From Thermosphaera aggregans (GTDB lineage Archaea > Thermoproteota > Thermoprotei_A > Sulfolobales > Desulfurococcaceae), in the NCBI RefSeq assembly GCF_014962245.1, contig NZ_CP063144.1, positions 1,106,582-1,170,581 of the forward strand: a stretch of DNA of 64,000 nucleotides, read 5' to 3'. The notes under the pieces were generated by a model. That model was given only the letters and a program-made list of their open reading frames with translations, was not told the origin of the DNA and made no database searches. The stretch's first letter is position 1. Every line of letters starts with the position of its first letter. Shown here piece after piece: positions 51,455-60,445 of this stretch. Made by a program: the position numbers and the translations under genes.

Positions 51455-51744
51455 AACAGCTACGCCATAAAATATTATTGATTAAAGGACTGTTTTATAC
51501 TTGGTGATTAGTTGGCGTGTTAGCGAATGCTGACTCCGTCTTCATGATTTAAAGAACTCCTCACTAGGCGTAGACGGGCTCCGTGTAGTCAGGCTCTACC
51601 GTCATTCATGATTCTGAGTGATAGGCTGGGGGAAACTCCTGGGCAATCTTACTTTCCTGGCAAAATTAATAAACAGAAGAACAATGGTCGAGGGAATCAA
51701 GGCGGTAATCGGTTAATTATTAAACCCTGTTTCAACTTAATTGT
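51455..51744. other. intergenic region with a short direct repeat
   Basis: Nothing protein-coding is supported here. It contains the ligase promoter at its left end. CCGTC-T-TCATGATT (51536-51549) recurs as CCGTCATTCATGATT (51599-51613), about 63 bases apart. CTGA tetranucleotides occur, but no box C is placed correctly for a C/D guide RNA. TTATTAAA at about 51714-51723 is the best TATA and predicts a plus-strand start near 51745. Confidence 0.4.
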
Positions 51745-51747
51745 ATT

Positions 51748-51810
51748 ACAGTGATGACAACCCGGCAATTATGAGCTGGTAAGCTGTGATTGATCAGTGT
51801 TACGCTGAAA
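51748..51810 (+). ncRNA. candidate C/D-box guide RNA (weaker)
   Basis: Box C GTGATGA (51751-51757) begins about six bases after a predicted start at 51745. A 13-nt guide, a degenerate D' ATGA (51771-51774), a degenerate C' GTGATTG (51786-51792), a 12-nt guide and box D CTGA (51805-51808) follow. Two internal boxes are imperfect and no rRNA match was recognised. It may instead be the leader of the downstream protease gene, whose own TATA box is not evident. Confidence 0.33.
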
Positions 51811-51829
51811 GCATTAGAGGGCGAGGTTT

Positions 51830-53548
51830 TTGAAGTTCACTGCGATAATCGCATTGATCATGTGTTTAACAACAGCTTTAGCAGGCTTTGGGGAATACAA
51901 TACAAAAGAGTCTTCCACGTATAAGCTGAGCTTGCTAGCCATCGATAATGAGGGAAGAGGCAGGATAGTTGACGTCTACATTACTGTTTCAACACCTGGA
52001 AGAGGAGTTGTCACAGTAATCCCTTCGAACGCGTTCTCACAGGACACCCTTCTATCCTTCAAACTAGCCCTACTATATTCGTCGCTCCTAACCGGAGAAG
52101 ACTATAAGCGGTTAGACTACACTATTTCGGTGCAGGGGATTGCCCAGGTTGAAGGCACTAGTGCAACACTTCTCTTCATGGTTTTCGCCATATCATTGCT
52201 GAGGAATGAGTCGTTCGATTCGTTGAAATCGGCTACAGGTGTAATCGGCCCCGGCGGGATCGTAGGTAGGGTGGGAGGTATCGCCCAGAAAGTGTATGCG
52301 GCTAAATATTCCGGGCTGAAGCTGGTTACTGGCCCGTTTACAGCAAACGTAACAGACGAGATTTATCAACCAGTACTGACAGTGTTCCAAGCTTATGAAA
52401 AATTCTCTGAAACCGGGTTATTTCCCGAGTTGAATTACGAGAACATGTATAGTCCCTCCCTAACCTCATATTTTGAAAAGGTTTGGATGGATTTCTATAA
52501 TAAAACGAATCATATTGTTATGTTATTGAATGAGTCTATGTGGATGGATTCCTTCCTCGAGAACTCGTTGAACCTGTTAAGCCTTTCCACAAAATATGCT
52601 GAAGTGGAACATTTCTATACAGCTTCATCAATAGCTTTCCAAGCCTATTATTACGGGTATTCCAGCCTTCTAAACTACTCCTACCATACATCTCTAACCG
52701 ATTTTGAGAATAATGTTTTGAATATTAAGAAAAAGATTAAGGAAGCACGACAATTTATTGAGGAACAGGTCCAGCTTGAAACATGCTATAATCCCTTACT
52801 TATCGACTTGTACATGAACGCCTTGAAGAGAATAGAGGAGTCTGAGGAAGCTCTCAGAGCGGCTGATGAAAGCGTCGAGCTGATCCATAGGATAGGAAAC
52901 TATTCATACTCACTAGCTCGGGCCGAAACCAGTCTGGCATGGGTTAATGCAAGTAATATCTATGGAAGACGTAATTGCATGGCTAGCCCATTACTCGACA
53001 CCTACCTGGCCAGGATGCATGAGCTTCTATCAACAAGTAAATCATATTATGAAGCAATGTCTTATTTGATCGGTTTTGAACCCGCACCTCTAACTGGAAA
53101 CAGTTTTCTAGACCTTGTTTACACTTTTAAAGCTTTTGAAGAAATGGCTGAACAGCTATATTACAATCCAGCCTTGATCAGAAATGAAATATTCCCAGCC
53201 CTGAATAACTCGAGCATAAAGGAAATTCTTTTCAACTCATTAAAAACTCTGAGCGTCTACGTGATGAGCAAGCTTGGCCTCGTCATACCTTCGATAATAA
53301 CAATGATCGAATTCTTAACCGATGCTTCAACTATGGATTATAGAATAGACTATCTCATAGTCCAGATAATGATCCTCCACGCCTATGCGTACAGTTTTCT
53401 AACATTTACATTGCATAACACTGTTGAATATAGCCCCTCCTACCTCTTCGATCCCACTGTGATCCCAATCTCCCTGATACCCTTCCTTGTAATCTTATGC
53501 ATGACTGGGTTTTCCCTCATAATTCTAAGTTTGAGGAAAACTGATTAA
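51830..53548 (+). CDS. secreted/membrane Lon-like serine protease (COG1750-like)
   Basis: A 572-residue protein. A signal peptide (about 3-19) is followed by a Lon-type proteolytic domain. VEGTSAT carries the candidate nucleophile S111, and GGIAQKVYAA carries K154; the 43-residue gap equals that of Lon (S679, K722). A long helical region with many N-glycosylation-type sites follows, with a C-terminal membrane helix near 545-567. The AAA ATPase of Lon is absent, so it acts outside the membrane without ATP. The start is TTG with GAGG upstream. Confidence 0.8.
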   Translation: MKFTAIIALIMCLTTALAGFGEYNTKESSTYKLSLLAIDNEGRGRIVDVYITVSTPGRGVVTVIPSNAFSQDTLLSFKLALLYSSLLTGEDYKRLDYTISVQGIAQVEGTSATLLFMVFAISLLRNESFDSLKSATGVIGPGGIVGRVGGIAQKVYAAKYSGLKLVTGPFTANVTDEIYQPVLTVFQAYEKFSETGLFPELNYENMYSPSLTSYFEKVWMDFYNKTNHIVMLLNESMWMDSFLENSLNLLSLSTKYAEVEHFYTASSIAFQAYYYGYSSLLNYSYHTSLTDFENNVLNIKKKIKEARQFIEEQVQLETCYNPLLIDLYMNALKRIEESEEALRAADESVELIHRIGNYSYSLARAETSLAWVNASNIYGRRNCMASPLLDTYLARMHELLSTSKSYYEAMSYLIGFEPAPLTGNSFLDLVYTFKAFEEMAEQLYYNPALIRNEIFPALNNSSIKEILFNSLKTLSVYVMSKLGLVIPSIITMIEFLTDASTMDYRIDYLIVQIMILHAYAYSFLTFTLHNTVEYSPSYLFDPTVIPISLIPFLVILCMTGFSLIILSLRKTD

Positions 53549-54153
53549 GGCTGGGAAGAACCCTTCTCCAGCCCGGCGATAATAGGTTTCACAACCTTGG
53601 TGAAGTCTTCTAGGATAATGTTTTTAAGTCTAGGATTATAGAGAGCGGCCGCAGGGTGAAACGTTGGAATAGACAAGGCTTCAACCCCGAAAACCTTGAT
53701 TTCGAAAACCTTACCGTGATCCTTCATCACCCCGTGCCACTCAACCCCTGCTAAACCATAGATGGTCTCCGCGGCAGTGTTTCCCAGAAGTATTAAGACT
53801 CTGGGTTTCAACAATCTCAACTGACGGCTCAAGTATCCCAGACACTGAGATATCTCATCTCTCCTAGGCTTCCTGTTACCAGGGGGCCTACATTTCACAA
53901 TATTTGTAATGAAAACCTCCTCCCTTTTCAGCCCAGCGCTTTCCAGTAAAGTGTTCAAAAACTTTCCCGCAGGCCCTACAAAGGGAGTGCCTGACTCGTC
54001 TTCTTTTCTACCAGGAGCTTCCCCGATCACCACGACTCTCGCAGTTAAAGGCCCCTCGCCAGGGACGGGGTTAGTCCTGCTTTCATGCAGCCTGCATTTT
54101 CTACAACTCCTTATCTCGTTGAAAATCCCCGACCACTCCTCGTACAATGACAC
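53545..54153 (-). CDS. family 4 uracil-DNA glycosylase
   Basis: A 202-residue [4Fe-4S] UDG that removes uracil from deaminated cytosine, important at high temperature. Motif 1 is GEAPGRKEDESG (44-55), motif 3 is FHPAA with H166, and the cluster cysteines are C17, C20, C88 and C104. Length fits family 4. It overlaps the last four bases of the convergent protease gene and is divergent from the GtrA gene. Confidence 0.93.
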   Translation of the reverse strand: MSLYEEWSGIFNEIRSCRKCRLHESRTNPVPGEGPLTARVVVIGEAPGRKEDESGTPFVGPAGKFLNTLLESAGLKREEVFITNIVKCRPPGNRKPRRDEISQCLGYLSRQLRLLKPRVLILLGNTAAETIYGLAGVEWHGVMKDHGKVFEIKVFGVEALSIPTFHPAAALYNPRLKNIILEDFTKVVKPIIAGLEKGSSQP

Positions 54154-54237
54154 GATATCTGCACCATTTATGAATTTAACCCTATACTAGTATATGATAG
54201 TTATCGGTCTAGCCAACGACGCGAGCGGTTGAGCGTA

Positions 54238-55005
54238 ATGAATTATGTGAAATGTGCTGAAAGAAACGGCTGGAAAATATTTGTTCGCAGAGGGTTTGAA
54301 ACATTATGCGCAAAACTAACGGATATTAGTTACCCACCCGCGATAGATTGTGTAGAAGTAAGAACTCGTCTACCTCTCAGGGTTAAGCTTGCAATACTTA
54401 TGAACTCTCTCAAGAGGCTTGAAAAACCCGGGTTTGAAAAGCCCATTGGTATCGTGGTTAGCAATAAAGATGAAGTCATCCTGGAAAAACATTGTTGTGA
54501 AGCCTTAAAGATTTCGCTCAACCTGGAAGATGCTAATAGGGTTGTGAGAAGCGTTCTGCCAGTATTCATCGCTCTACCGCTCATTGAACCCTTAAGAGTC
54601 ATGAAGTTCGTAGTTGTCGGGGTTGCAGGAAGCGTTGTGAACTTGGCTGTTGCCCAATTCGTTTTCAACCTGTTCACAAGTATTGGGGTTTTTGAGTTGA
54701 TTAAAAACCCTGTTTCATCATTAGCGGGTTTCGAATCAAGCGTATTGTTCAATTTCATCCTGCATGAGAGATGGACTTTCGCCGATACAGACATAGACCG
54801 GGGGTTCAGAAACGTTTTTGCTCGATTAGTGAAGTATCATGGAGCAAGCATTGCCAGCTTTTCATCCCAAATACTTCTAGCAACCTTCCTCCCAATACTC
54901 CTGGGTGTGGTCTTTTGGCTTGCACAGCTTACAGGAATCATCGTGGGGTTCGCCTTAAACTTTATATTAGGCTACGTGTATACGTGGAGTAGAAGTAGGG
55001 TATGA
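54238..55005 (+). CDS. GtrA-family membrane protein with an N-terminal soluble domain
   Basis: About 255 residues. Residues 1-118 are a soluble domain of unknown type. After that come four helices of the GtrA family (MKFVVVGVAGSVVNLAVAQ, FESSVLFNFILHERWTF). GtrA-like proteins help flip lipid-linked sugars. The fusion to a soluble N-terminal domain is notable. ATG 54238 is preferred to TTG 54229. A symmetric TATACTAGTATA at 54182-54193 precedes it. Confidence 0.75.
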   Translation: MNYVKCAERNGWKIFVRRGFETLCAKLTDISYPPAIDCVEVRTRLPLRVKLAILMNSLKRLEKPGFEKPIGIVVSNKDEVILEKHCCEALKISLNLEDANRVVRSVLPVFIALPLIEPLRVMKFVVVGVAGSVVNLAVAQFVFNLFTSIGVFELIKNPVSSLAGFESSVLFNFILHERWTFADTDIDRGFRNVFARLVKYHGASIASFSSQILLATFLPILLGVVFWLAQLTGIIVGFALNFILGYVYTWSRSRV

Positions 55006-55015
55006 GGGGTTTGAC

Positions 55016-55264
55016 ATGGGGTTGAAACACGGGAAGTATGTCTACGTCGACAGGCTGGACGGGACTTATGTTAAGGTGAGAGTGTTAAACATAAGGTTTC
55101 ATAAGAAGTCCGAGGAGAAAATAGATGTTACAAACCCGACTAGATATATAGTAACGGGAACCGTGACGACGAAGCCTCCTAGGAAAGCTGTTGTAATAAG
55201 CATTGAAGCTTTACCGGAAGAAGTGAGAAACCTGGTTAGAACCGTTTCTCCAACACCTCGGTAA
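55016..55264 (+). CDS. small basic crenarchaeal protein (DUF5622-like)
   Basis: An 82-residue basic beta-rich protein, GKYVYVDRLDGTYVKVRVL near the start and RYIVTGTV in the middle. From memory it resembles a small family restricted to Crenarchaeota (possibly DUF5622) of unknown function; the name is uncertain. It follows the GtrA gene by 10 bases, with GGGGTTTGAC as weak ribosome site, so probably co-transcribed. Confidence 0.6.
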   Translation: MGLKHGKYVYVDRLDGTYVKVRVLNIRFHKKSEEKIDVTNPTRYIVTGTVTTKPPRKAVVISIEALPEEVRNLVRTVSPTPR

Positions 55265-55298
55265 CGGCACAGACTCGCTGAAGTGCTTCCTTAAAACA

Positions 55299-55955
55299 TT
55301 AACCCAGCCTTCTCACTTCCGCTACAACCTCGTTTTCACCAAGTTCCATTATCCCGTAGTATCCTCGCATTAAGGGACCAGGATGTACTATGGTTGTTCT
55401 CCCATTTTTCACCACGCCGCTGTGTTCGTGAACATGTCCTGTAACCCATGCAGTAGGGTTGCACTGGTATAGGAACTCGCGGAATGAGATCGAACCAATG
55501 TTATACCCGTTGACCTCATCGAAGAATTGATTGATAGGCGTGTGAGTAACCATTAATAGTTTCCCGCAAACCCTGCTGTTTTCGGTTGGAAGCATTGATT
55601 TGAACTCGTCCTCGCTCCATTCGATCATGGTGTGGAAAGGAGAAATGTTGCCTCCACCTATTCCATAAATGTAGTGGCTTCCTAAACTTACGAGTTTACG
55701 ATGCAAGTTAATGATATCATTTTCCCCCTCCCAAGTGAGAAGCCTGGGGCTGTCGCAGTTCCCGGCGACAAAGAACACCGGCCTGCCTGAGAAATCCCTC
55801 ATTGATTTTAAAATCTTAACCCCGTGTTCGAAAGGCTTGAAATAAGTTAAGTCTCCAGCCACTATTGTTGCATCGAACTCGCTTCTCAAAGAAGCTACAA
55901 TCTTCTGATATATTGAAACTTTATCATGAACATCGCTTACAACCAGTAATCGCAG
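55299..55955 (-). CDS. calcineurin-like metallophosphoesterase with apparent CTG start
   Basis: A roughly 218-residue metallophosphoesterase. The expected first motif VVSDVHD (DxH) lies upstream of the first standard start TTG 55889, so that start would delete it. Extending back, the frame is open to a TAA about 13 bases before 55955 and contains only CTG 55955 at the family-typical position (MRLLVVSDVHD). GGTGG sits six bases upstream. Later blocks are VAGDL, VAGNCDS, VTHTP and TGHVHEHSG. Substrate unknown. Confidence 0.75.
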   Translation of the reverse strand: MRLLVVSDVHDKVSIYQKIVASLRSEFDATIVAGDLTYFKPFEHGVKILKSMRDFSGRPVFFVAGNCDSPRLLTWEGENDIINLHRKLVSLGSHYIYGIGGGNISPFHTMIEWSEDEFKSMLPTENSRVCGKLLMVTHTPINQFFDEVNGYNIGSISFREFLYQCNPTAWVTGHVHEHSGVVKNGRTTIVHPGPLMRGYYGIMELGENEVVAEVRRLG

Positions 55956-56020
55956 GGCGCCCCACCATTATTATTCATATAATCCCTACAACATATCAAG
56001 TTTTCGTGTAGAGTGATAAC

Positions 56021-56506
56021 ATGGTAGTTAAGTACAGCGTTAACTCGGGAGTTATCGGGGTAGATGGAAGAGTTTTCATGACCCCTCAGGCCTCAGTTAA
56101 GTCTACCGGGCCGGTTACAGGGCTTGTTTCGCCGCAAAAACTCTTTATCGAGGGGGTTTTACCTGAAAACTTCAAAGTCATAGAGGAAGCGGATGCTTTA
56201 ACCATTGAAGGAGCTAGCGTGGATTTTGAAGGTAAAACGATTATGGAAAAATTCAACGTTGAAGTGGAGAAGTTAGACGGGTATTCCAAACCCTTAATCC
56301 TCTACATTGGAGGTGAGAAAAAGCTGGAGGTGAAAGTGAATAACAAATACGTCTTCCACACTCTCGAGGCATCCTTCAGTATTGAAAAAGGCTACTATGT
56401 TTTAAACTTTCTAGCCGCACCTGTCAAGATGGTTTGGATATACCTCGCGGAGGGAAGAATTGATTTGACAAGTAACATGCTGAAGACCATGATTAATGTT
56501 AGGTGA
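56021..56506 (+). CDS. conserved-looking hypothetical protein
   Basis: A 161-residue, beta-rich soluble protein without a signal peptide, cysteine or clear motif. It begins MVVKYSVNSGVIGV and includes repeated short beta strands (GVLPENFKVIEEADALTIEG, LILYIGGEKKLEVKV). The gene is divergent from the CTG-start phosphoesterase and convergent with nadE after 11 bases. No family recognised. Confidence 0.55.
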   Translation: MVVKYSVNSGVIGVDGRVFMTPQASVKSTGPVTGLVSPQKLFIEGVLPENFKVIEEADALTIEGASVDFEGKTIMEKFNVEVEKLDGYSKPLILYIGGEKKLEVKVNNKYVFHTLEASFSIEKGYYVLNFLAAPVKMVWIYLAEGRIDLTSNMLKTMINVR

Positions 56507-56517
56507 GCCGGCGGAAA

Positions 56518-57387
56518 CTACAAATAGTCGAGTTCTCTGATCGGATTATTATTCCATGGAAGACTGGGCACTGGCGGAAACCGTCTCTTATGTCTTGATG
56601 AATAATGCATTTTCAAAACCTTTTCAACAGCTTTTTCTGGGACACCTGTAGCTTCCGCAACCTTGTCTGGCGGTAGTTTCTTGTCAAACAACCCATACAA
56701 TATGAGATCTACTTCTTCATACTTCAAACCTATCTCCTCCTCGGCCAAGTGATCCCTCCACAACCTTGGTGAGCTAGGTTTCTCAGTTATTCTTCTCGGC
56801 AAACCCAAGCGCCTACCAAGCATTCTTACCTGGGTCTTAAACAAGCATCCCAGTGGGAGGATGTCTGCTCCTCCATCACCATATTTCGTGAAGTATCCGA
56901 TTAAGAGCTCTGACCTATCACTAGAGCCTGCGACAATCCCGTTATAACGGTTAGCGTAGTAGTACATTATAGCCATCCTTACCCTTGCACGCAGGTTGCC
57001 CGTGTCAAGCCTCCCATCAATGTTGAACCCCGGTATGACCGAGAAAGAATCAACTATCCTATCTATCTCAATCACGTGATACCTTACACCATACTTTTCA
57101 GCCAGCGAAACAGCATCATCCACGTCTTCTTTCGGGGTAACCCTTGTATCTGGAAGTATTAAAGCGGTAATTTTCTCCCTATCAACCGACTCGGCTAACA
57201 CAGCTAAAAGCGTTGATGAGTCAATGCCTCCACTCAAACCAATAACGAAGATGTCAGCCCGTGTTGCTTCGAAATAATTTATCACGAAATCCTTAATTAC
57301 CGCTAAAGCTTTCTCATAATCTATTTCAAGCACATCCTTCACGGCTATTTTAATAATCCCACCCCCACCATTTGCTGGTTTAGTCAC
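56518..57387 (-). CDS. nadE: NAD synthase (ammonia-dependent)
   Basis: A 289-residue N-type ATP pyrophosphatase that amidates nicotinate adenine dinucleotide to NAD with ammonia. The PP-loop SGGIDSST starts at residue 52, and GTGNLRARVRM, GSSDRSELLIGYFTKYGDGG and PSPRLW are NadE hallmarks (the last read as KPSSPRLW). No glutaminase domain. It lies 30 bases downstream of the AMMECR1 gene on the same strand. Confidence 0.92.
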   Translation of the reverse strand: MTKPANGGGGIIKIAVKDVLEIDYEKALAVIKDFVINYFEATRADIFVIGLSGGIDSSTLLAVLAESVDREKITALILPDTRVTPKEDVDDAVSLAEKYGVRYHVIEIDRIVDSFSVIPGFNIDGRLDTGNLRARVRMAIMYYYANRYNGIVAGSSDRSELLIGYFTKYGDGGADILPLGCLFKTQVRMLGRRLGLPRRITEKPSSPRLWRDHLAEEEIGLKYEEVDLILYGLFDKKLPPDKVAEATGVPEKAVEKVLKMHYSSRHKRRFPPVPSLPWNNNPIRELDYL

Positions 57388-57417
57388 GAGTCATTCTCAG
57401 AGTTTAAAAGAGCCGTC

Positions 57418-58083
57418 TCATCTCTTAAAACACTCGTTCACGTACTCTTGAGACAGGTCTCTTTCGTAAATATCTCCTTTAGGTGTCTTCTCCTTGAAAA
57501 CCCTGCCCTCATAATAGTATATCCTTGTAGACGGGTCAAGCCAGCAGTCAGGTCTTAGACCAGCTTTGAGACATGTTTCTGAGAGGAATTCCTCACGCTC
57601 CCAGCAGTACTCAACTGGAACAACAGGGAGTAGTGTTCCTTTATAAAACCCTTTTTCAACAACAAACCCATGCTTCCCTATAGTTATCAGCCTGGGCAGT
57701 AATTTTCTATCAGAAACTATGATGGGCGTAGGGGTGGAGAGAACTGTTACCTCGACTAAAATCTTATCTAACTCCCAGGCAGAGACCGGGGGAAACCTGG
57801 GGTCTCCGGTGGCAGCCTCGATAGCGGAATATATTGTCGACTCCAACAAGCTGTATACAGGGGATAGGAACCCTATGCAACCCCTTAAACTAGTGGCCTT
57901 CTCCCCCAGGTATGTTTCAATAGTTGTGAAAGTCATCCCTGGTCTTTTAAACTTCTCTGGTACATCTTCAGGAGGCTTCAACGTCTCTCCTTCAATAACT
58001 ATTTTTTCAATCGCCTTCCTAGCTAGCCTTACAAGGAACACTCCTTCATCAAGAGATATTTCGCTAGGATGAACCGGAAACAT
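57418..58083 (-). CDS. AMMECR1-domain protein
   Basis: A 221-residue protein. The invariant LRGCIGF (near 71-77) and the following [11 protein letters not shown], together with the C-terminal [12 protein letters not shown]...[12 protein letters not shown], define the AMMECR1/MEMO1-partner family present in archaea and eukaryotes. Its activity is unproved. The start overlaps the Mut7-C gene by 20 bases. Confidence 0.88.
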   Translation of the reverse strand: MFPVHPSEISLDEGVFLVRLARKAIEKIVIEGETLKPPEDVPEKFKRPGMTFTTIETYLGEKATSLRGCIGFLSPVYSLLESTIYSAIEAATGDPRFPPVSAWELDKILVEVTVLSTPTPIIVSDRKLLPRLITIGKHGFVVEKGFYKGTLLPVVPVEYCWEREEFLSETCLKAGLRPDCWLDPSTRIYYYEGRVFKEKTPKGDIYERDLSQEYVNECFKR

Positions 58084-58600
58084 CTATGATCCCCTTTTTA
58101 ACATCCATCCGATTCTCCTCTAATTTCTTTCTCGCTGTTTCAAGAACTTTCTCAATCATTCTCCAGTGACGCCCAACCCAGTAGACTTTTCCACACCGCG
58201 GACACTCCCAGAAATCCTCATGCAGTTTGTAAACTTTCTCGGGTACCCTGTCCTTAACCGCTTGCCTGCTAACTCTCCTCAACGGCGTATTGTCCTCTGG
58301 GCATCTGGTATTGTTGAAATCAACGCTGAGCTTAATGCCCGTGGTGAGCGCAATGAACGATAAACGATCCTCGAGATCATCCATCCAGAGATAAATGCTT
58401 TTCAATCCCTTGTTTAACGCGCGTCGGTGAAGCCCTCTATCCCTCGTAACGATATATCTTTTCTCCTCCTCCGCTATTTGAAGAATTTTCCAATCCTCAA
58501 AATCCTTGTTATACACGGTGTCGTAGCCCAGTATTCTAAGCCATCTAGAAAGAGACCCCAGCATGTTGTCTACTATGAATTTAACATCATTATTATCCAA
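58064..58600 (-). CDS. Mut7-C RNase domain protein
   Basis: A 178-residue PIN-like RNase of the Mut7-C family. The N-terminal [20 protein letters not shown], the acidic TRDRGLH strand, and a zinc ribbon C-PEDN...[12 protein letters not shown] at about 109-140 are diagnostic. Stand-alone archaeal copies are probably RNA-processing nucleases. It overlaps both the CBS gene (by 8 bases) and the AMMECR1 gene, suggesting one operon. Confidence 0.87.
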   Translation of the reverse strand: MDNNDVKFIVDNMLGSLSRWLRILGYDTVYNKDFEDWKILQIAEEEKRYIVTRDRGLHRRALNKGLKSIYLWMDDLEDRLSFIALTTGIKLSVDFNNTRCPEDNTPLRRVSRQAVKDRVPEKVYKLHEDFWECPRCGKVYWVGRHWRMIEKVLETARKKLEENRMDVKKGIIDVSGSS

Positions 58601-59423
58601 TTTGCCTTCCCGAGAGTAAGCTTATTGCAAGATAGTTTATTAACTCCGAGTCAGTGACCACGCCTTCGAAACCCTTCTCCCCTACTACCACCGCACCCTT
58701 TGTGTCTGACTCGTAGATAGATTTGGCAGCTTCACCAATGGAGGAGCTTACTTTAATTTCCAGGTTAATCTTGGTCATATAATCCCTTGCGATTAACTGG
58801 GATATCCGTTCTTTTCGGAACTTTTCCGGGACATTCTTTATGAATGTTGCAAAAGCGTAAGCAACCTCCTTGACAGTTAAATATCCTACGGGTTCCCCGG
58901 ATTCGTTAACTACGATGACGAAGCTTTTATCAGTTCCCAGAATCTTCTGTCTAACATCTAGGAGTGAGTCGGAAGCTCTGGCCTTCAATGGATGATTATC
59001 CACAATATTTTTAACATGCGTGGAATCGTTAAACAGTAGCCTCAGCAGGGATTTTCTGATAATTGCTCCATGTAAAGCCTCATCCTCTACAGGTATAATG
59101 CCATACCCTCTCGAGCTCATAGTTTTCACAAGCGAGACGAGGTCTGTGTTTAAGGAGGCTTTATACGGGTTCTCAGTCATGAAGCCGGAAATCCTCAGCC
59201 TCCCGAGAGACGACCTCCTCAGTCTCTCCGAGACTATCTTTACTAAGACATCTCTCGAGGTAACTACGCCGCACACTCTTTTACGGCCGTCAGGCATGTA
59301 CCCCGTTACCAATGCCTTATCAAGACCCGTCTTCTCTAGATGTCTTACAAACTCCATAAGTGAATCGTTCTTATCCAGCACGGGTATATCAGAGGAGATG
59401 AAATCCTTGATCATCATGATCAT
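58593..59423 (-). CDS. protein with four CBS-type repeats
   Basis: A 276-residue protein made of tandem CBS motifs, visible as SDIPVLDKNDSLMEFVRHL, FMTENPYKASLNTDLVSL, IVDNHPLKARASDSLLDV and DYMTKINLEIKVSSSIG segments. CBS pairs bind adenosyl ligands (AMP, ATP, SAM) as energy sensors. No catalytic domain is attached. The start overlaps the preceding CBS gene by four bases, so the two products may form a hetero-assembly. Confidence 0.83.
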   Translation of the reverse strand: MIMMIKDFISSDIPVLDKNDSLMEFVRHLEKTGLDKALVTGYMPDGRKRVCGVVTSRDVLVKIVSERLRRSSLGRLRISGFMTENPYKASLNTDLVSLVKTMSSRGYGIIPVEDEALHGAIIRKSLLRLLFNDSTHVKNIVDNHPLKARASDSLLDVRQKILGTDKSFVIVVNESGEPVGYLTVKEVAYAFATFIKNVPEKFRKERISQLIARDYMTKINLEIKVSSSIGEAAKSIYESDTKGAVVVGEKGFEGVVTDSELINYLAISLLSGRQIG

Positions 59424-60379
59424 AACCTCTTAGAAGCTGTTGATAAGGCGTACAAAACGTCTCTCTCCGTTACTATTCCTTTCAAAACCCCTTCTTCATC
59501 AGTCACCAACACGGAGCTAACATTCCTAGACAGCATTTCATAAACTGCTTTCGCAAGGTCTTCATCCTCCCTTACAGTCACCAGGTTCTCGCTCATGATT
59601 TCCTCGACTGGTACAGATAATGCTTCGAGAATATTTCCAGTAATTGTTTTCTTAAAAGCTTCGTGAGAGCCGAAGTACCTTACCACGTCCACGGCTGTTA
59701 ACATTCCCACAACAACTTCTCCATCAACCACTGGCAGTCTTCTAAATCCCTGGGTGATCATTTCCTCCATTGCTTTTTTCAAACTAGATTTTCGATCAAT
59801 AACGGCTACAGGGGTTGACATAACATCCTTAACAATGAGCCCCGTGGAGACTACGCCTGATAAGTAAACCACCATGTCGTGTTCTGTGACTATTCCCTCG
59901 AGACCTCCCTCCTTGTTAACAACAAGGACGACGCCCGACCCTGTCACAGCCATTGCTTCGAGAACATTGATTATTTTAGCAGTATCCGGTACTTGAACCA
60001 TTCTACGGGTCATTATAGTCTCTACAACCTCTCTCTCCAGGGCGCTGTAAAGGTTAAGCCCATACCTCTTCTCCACTATATTGAATAGCGAACCCCCTCC
60101 CAGGTAGTCCACGATGTTTGAAGCGTGCAGAATGCCTAGGGGGCGGTTTCCCGTGGTTACTACGAGGGATCTAAAACTACGAGACATTTCTTCAACAGCT
60201 TTCATGATGGTTGCAGAGGGGCTTATTACTTTTACTTCACGCTTTACAACGAGTTGAAGCTCTGAAGGAGCCTTGTAAATGTGATCATTAAAGTTGGGGG
60301 TGCCGTCGCTTCTCAACCACCGGTAATGATCAATTCTGCGAGAAATGGGTTTACGCGAAGAGTGTGTCATTAGGCTCAC
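59420..60379 (-). CDS. protein with four CBS domains
   Basis: A 319-residue protein with four CBS domains: VKVISPSATIMKAVEEM, ETIMTRRMVQVPDTAKI, VKDVMSTPVAVIDRKSSLKK and VEEIMSENLVTVREDEDL start successive repeats, ending TERDVLYALS. The first 50 residues are basic (SRKPISRRIDHYRWLRS) and could contact nucleic acid. It is the first gene of an operon with the second CBS gene, Mut7-C, AMMECR1 and nadE. Confidence 0.86.
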   Translation of the reverse strand: MSLMTHSSRKPISRRIDHYRWLRSDGTPNFNDHIYKAPSELQLVVKREVKVISPSATIMKAVEEMSRSFRSLVVTTGNRPLGILHASNIVDYLGGGSLFNIVEKRYGLNLYSALEREVVETIMTRRMVQVPDTAKIINVLEAMAVTGSGVVLVVNKEGGLEGIVTEHDMVVYLSGVVSTGLIVKDVMSTPVAVIDRKSSLKKAMEEMITQGFRRLPVVDGEVVVGMLTAVDVVRYFGSHEAFKKTITGNILEALSVPVEEIMSENLVTVREDEDLAKAVYEMLSRNVSSVLVTDEEGVLKGIVTERDVLYALSTASKRL

Positions 60380-60445
60380 AATTATAATATTATTCTTTAG
60401 GCAATATTAATTTTAATAAATTCCCTAAAACCCTCGTGTTGTTCA

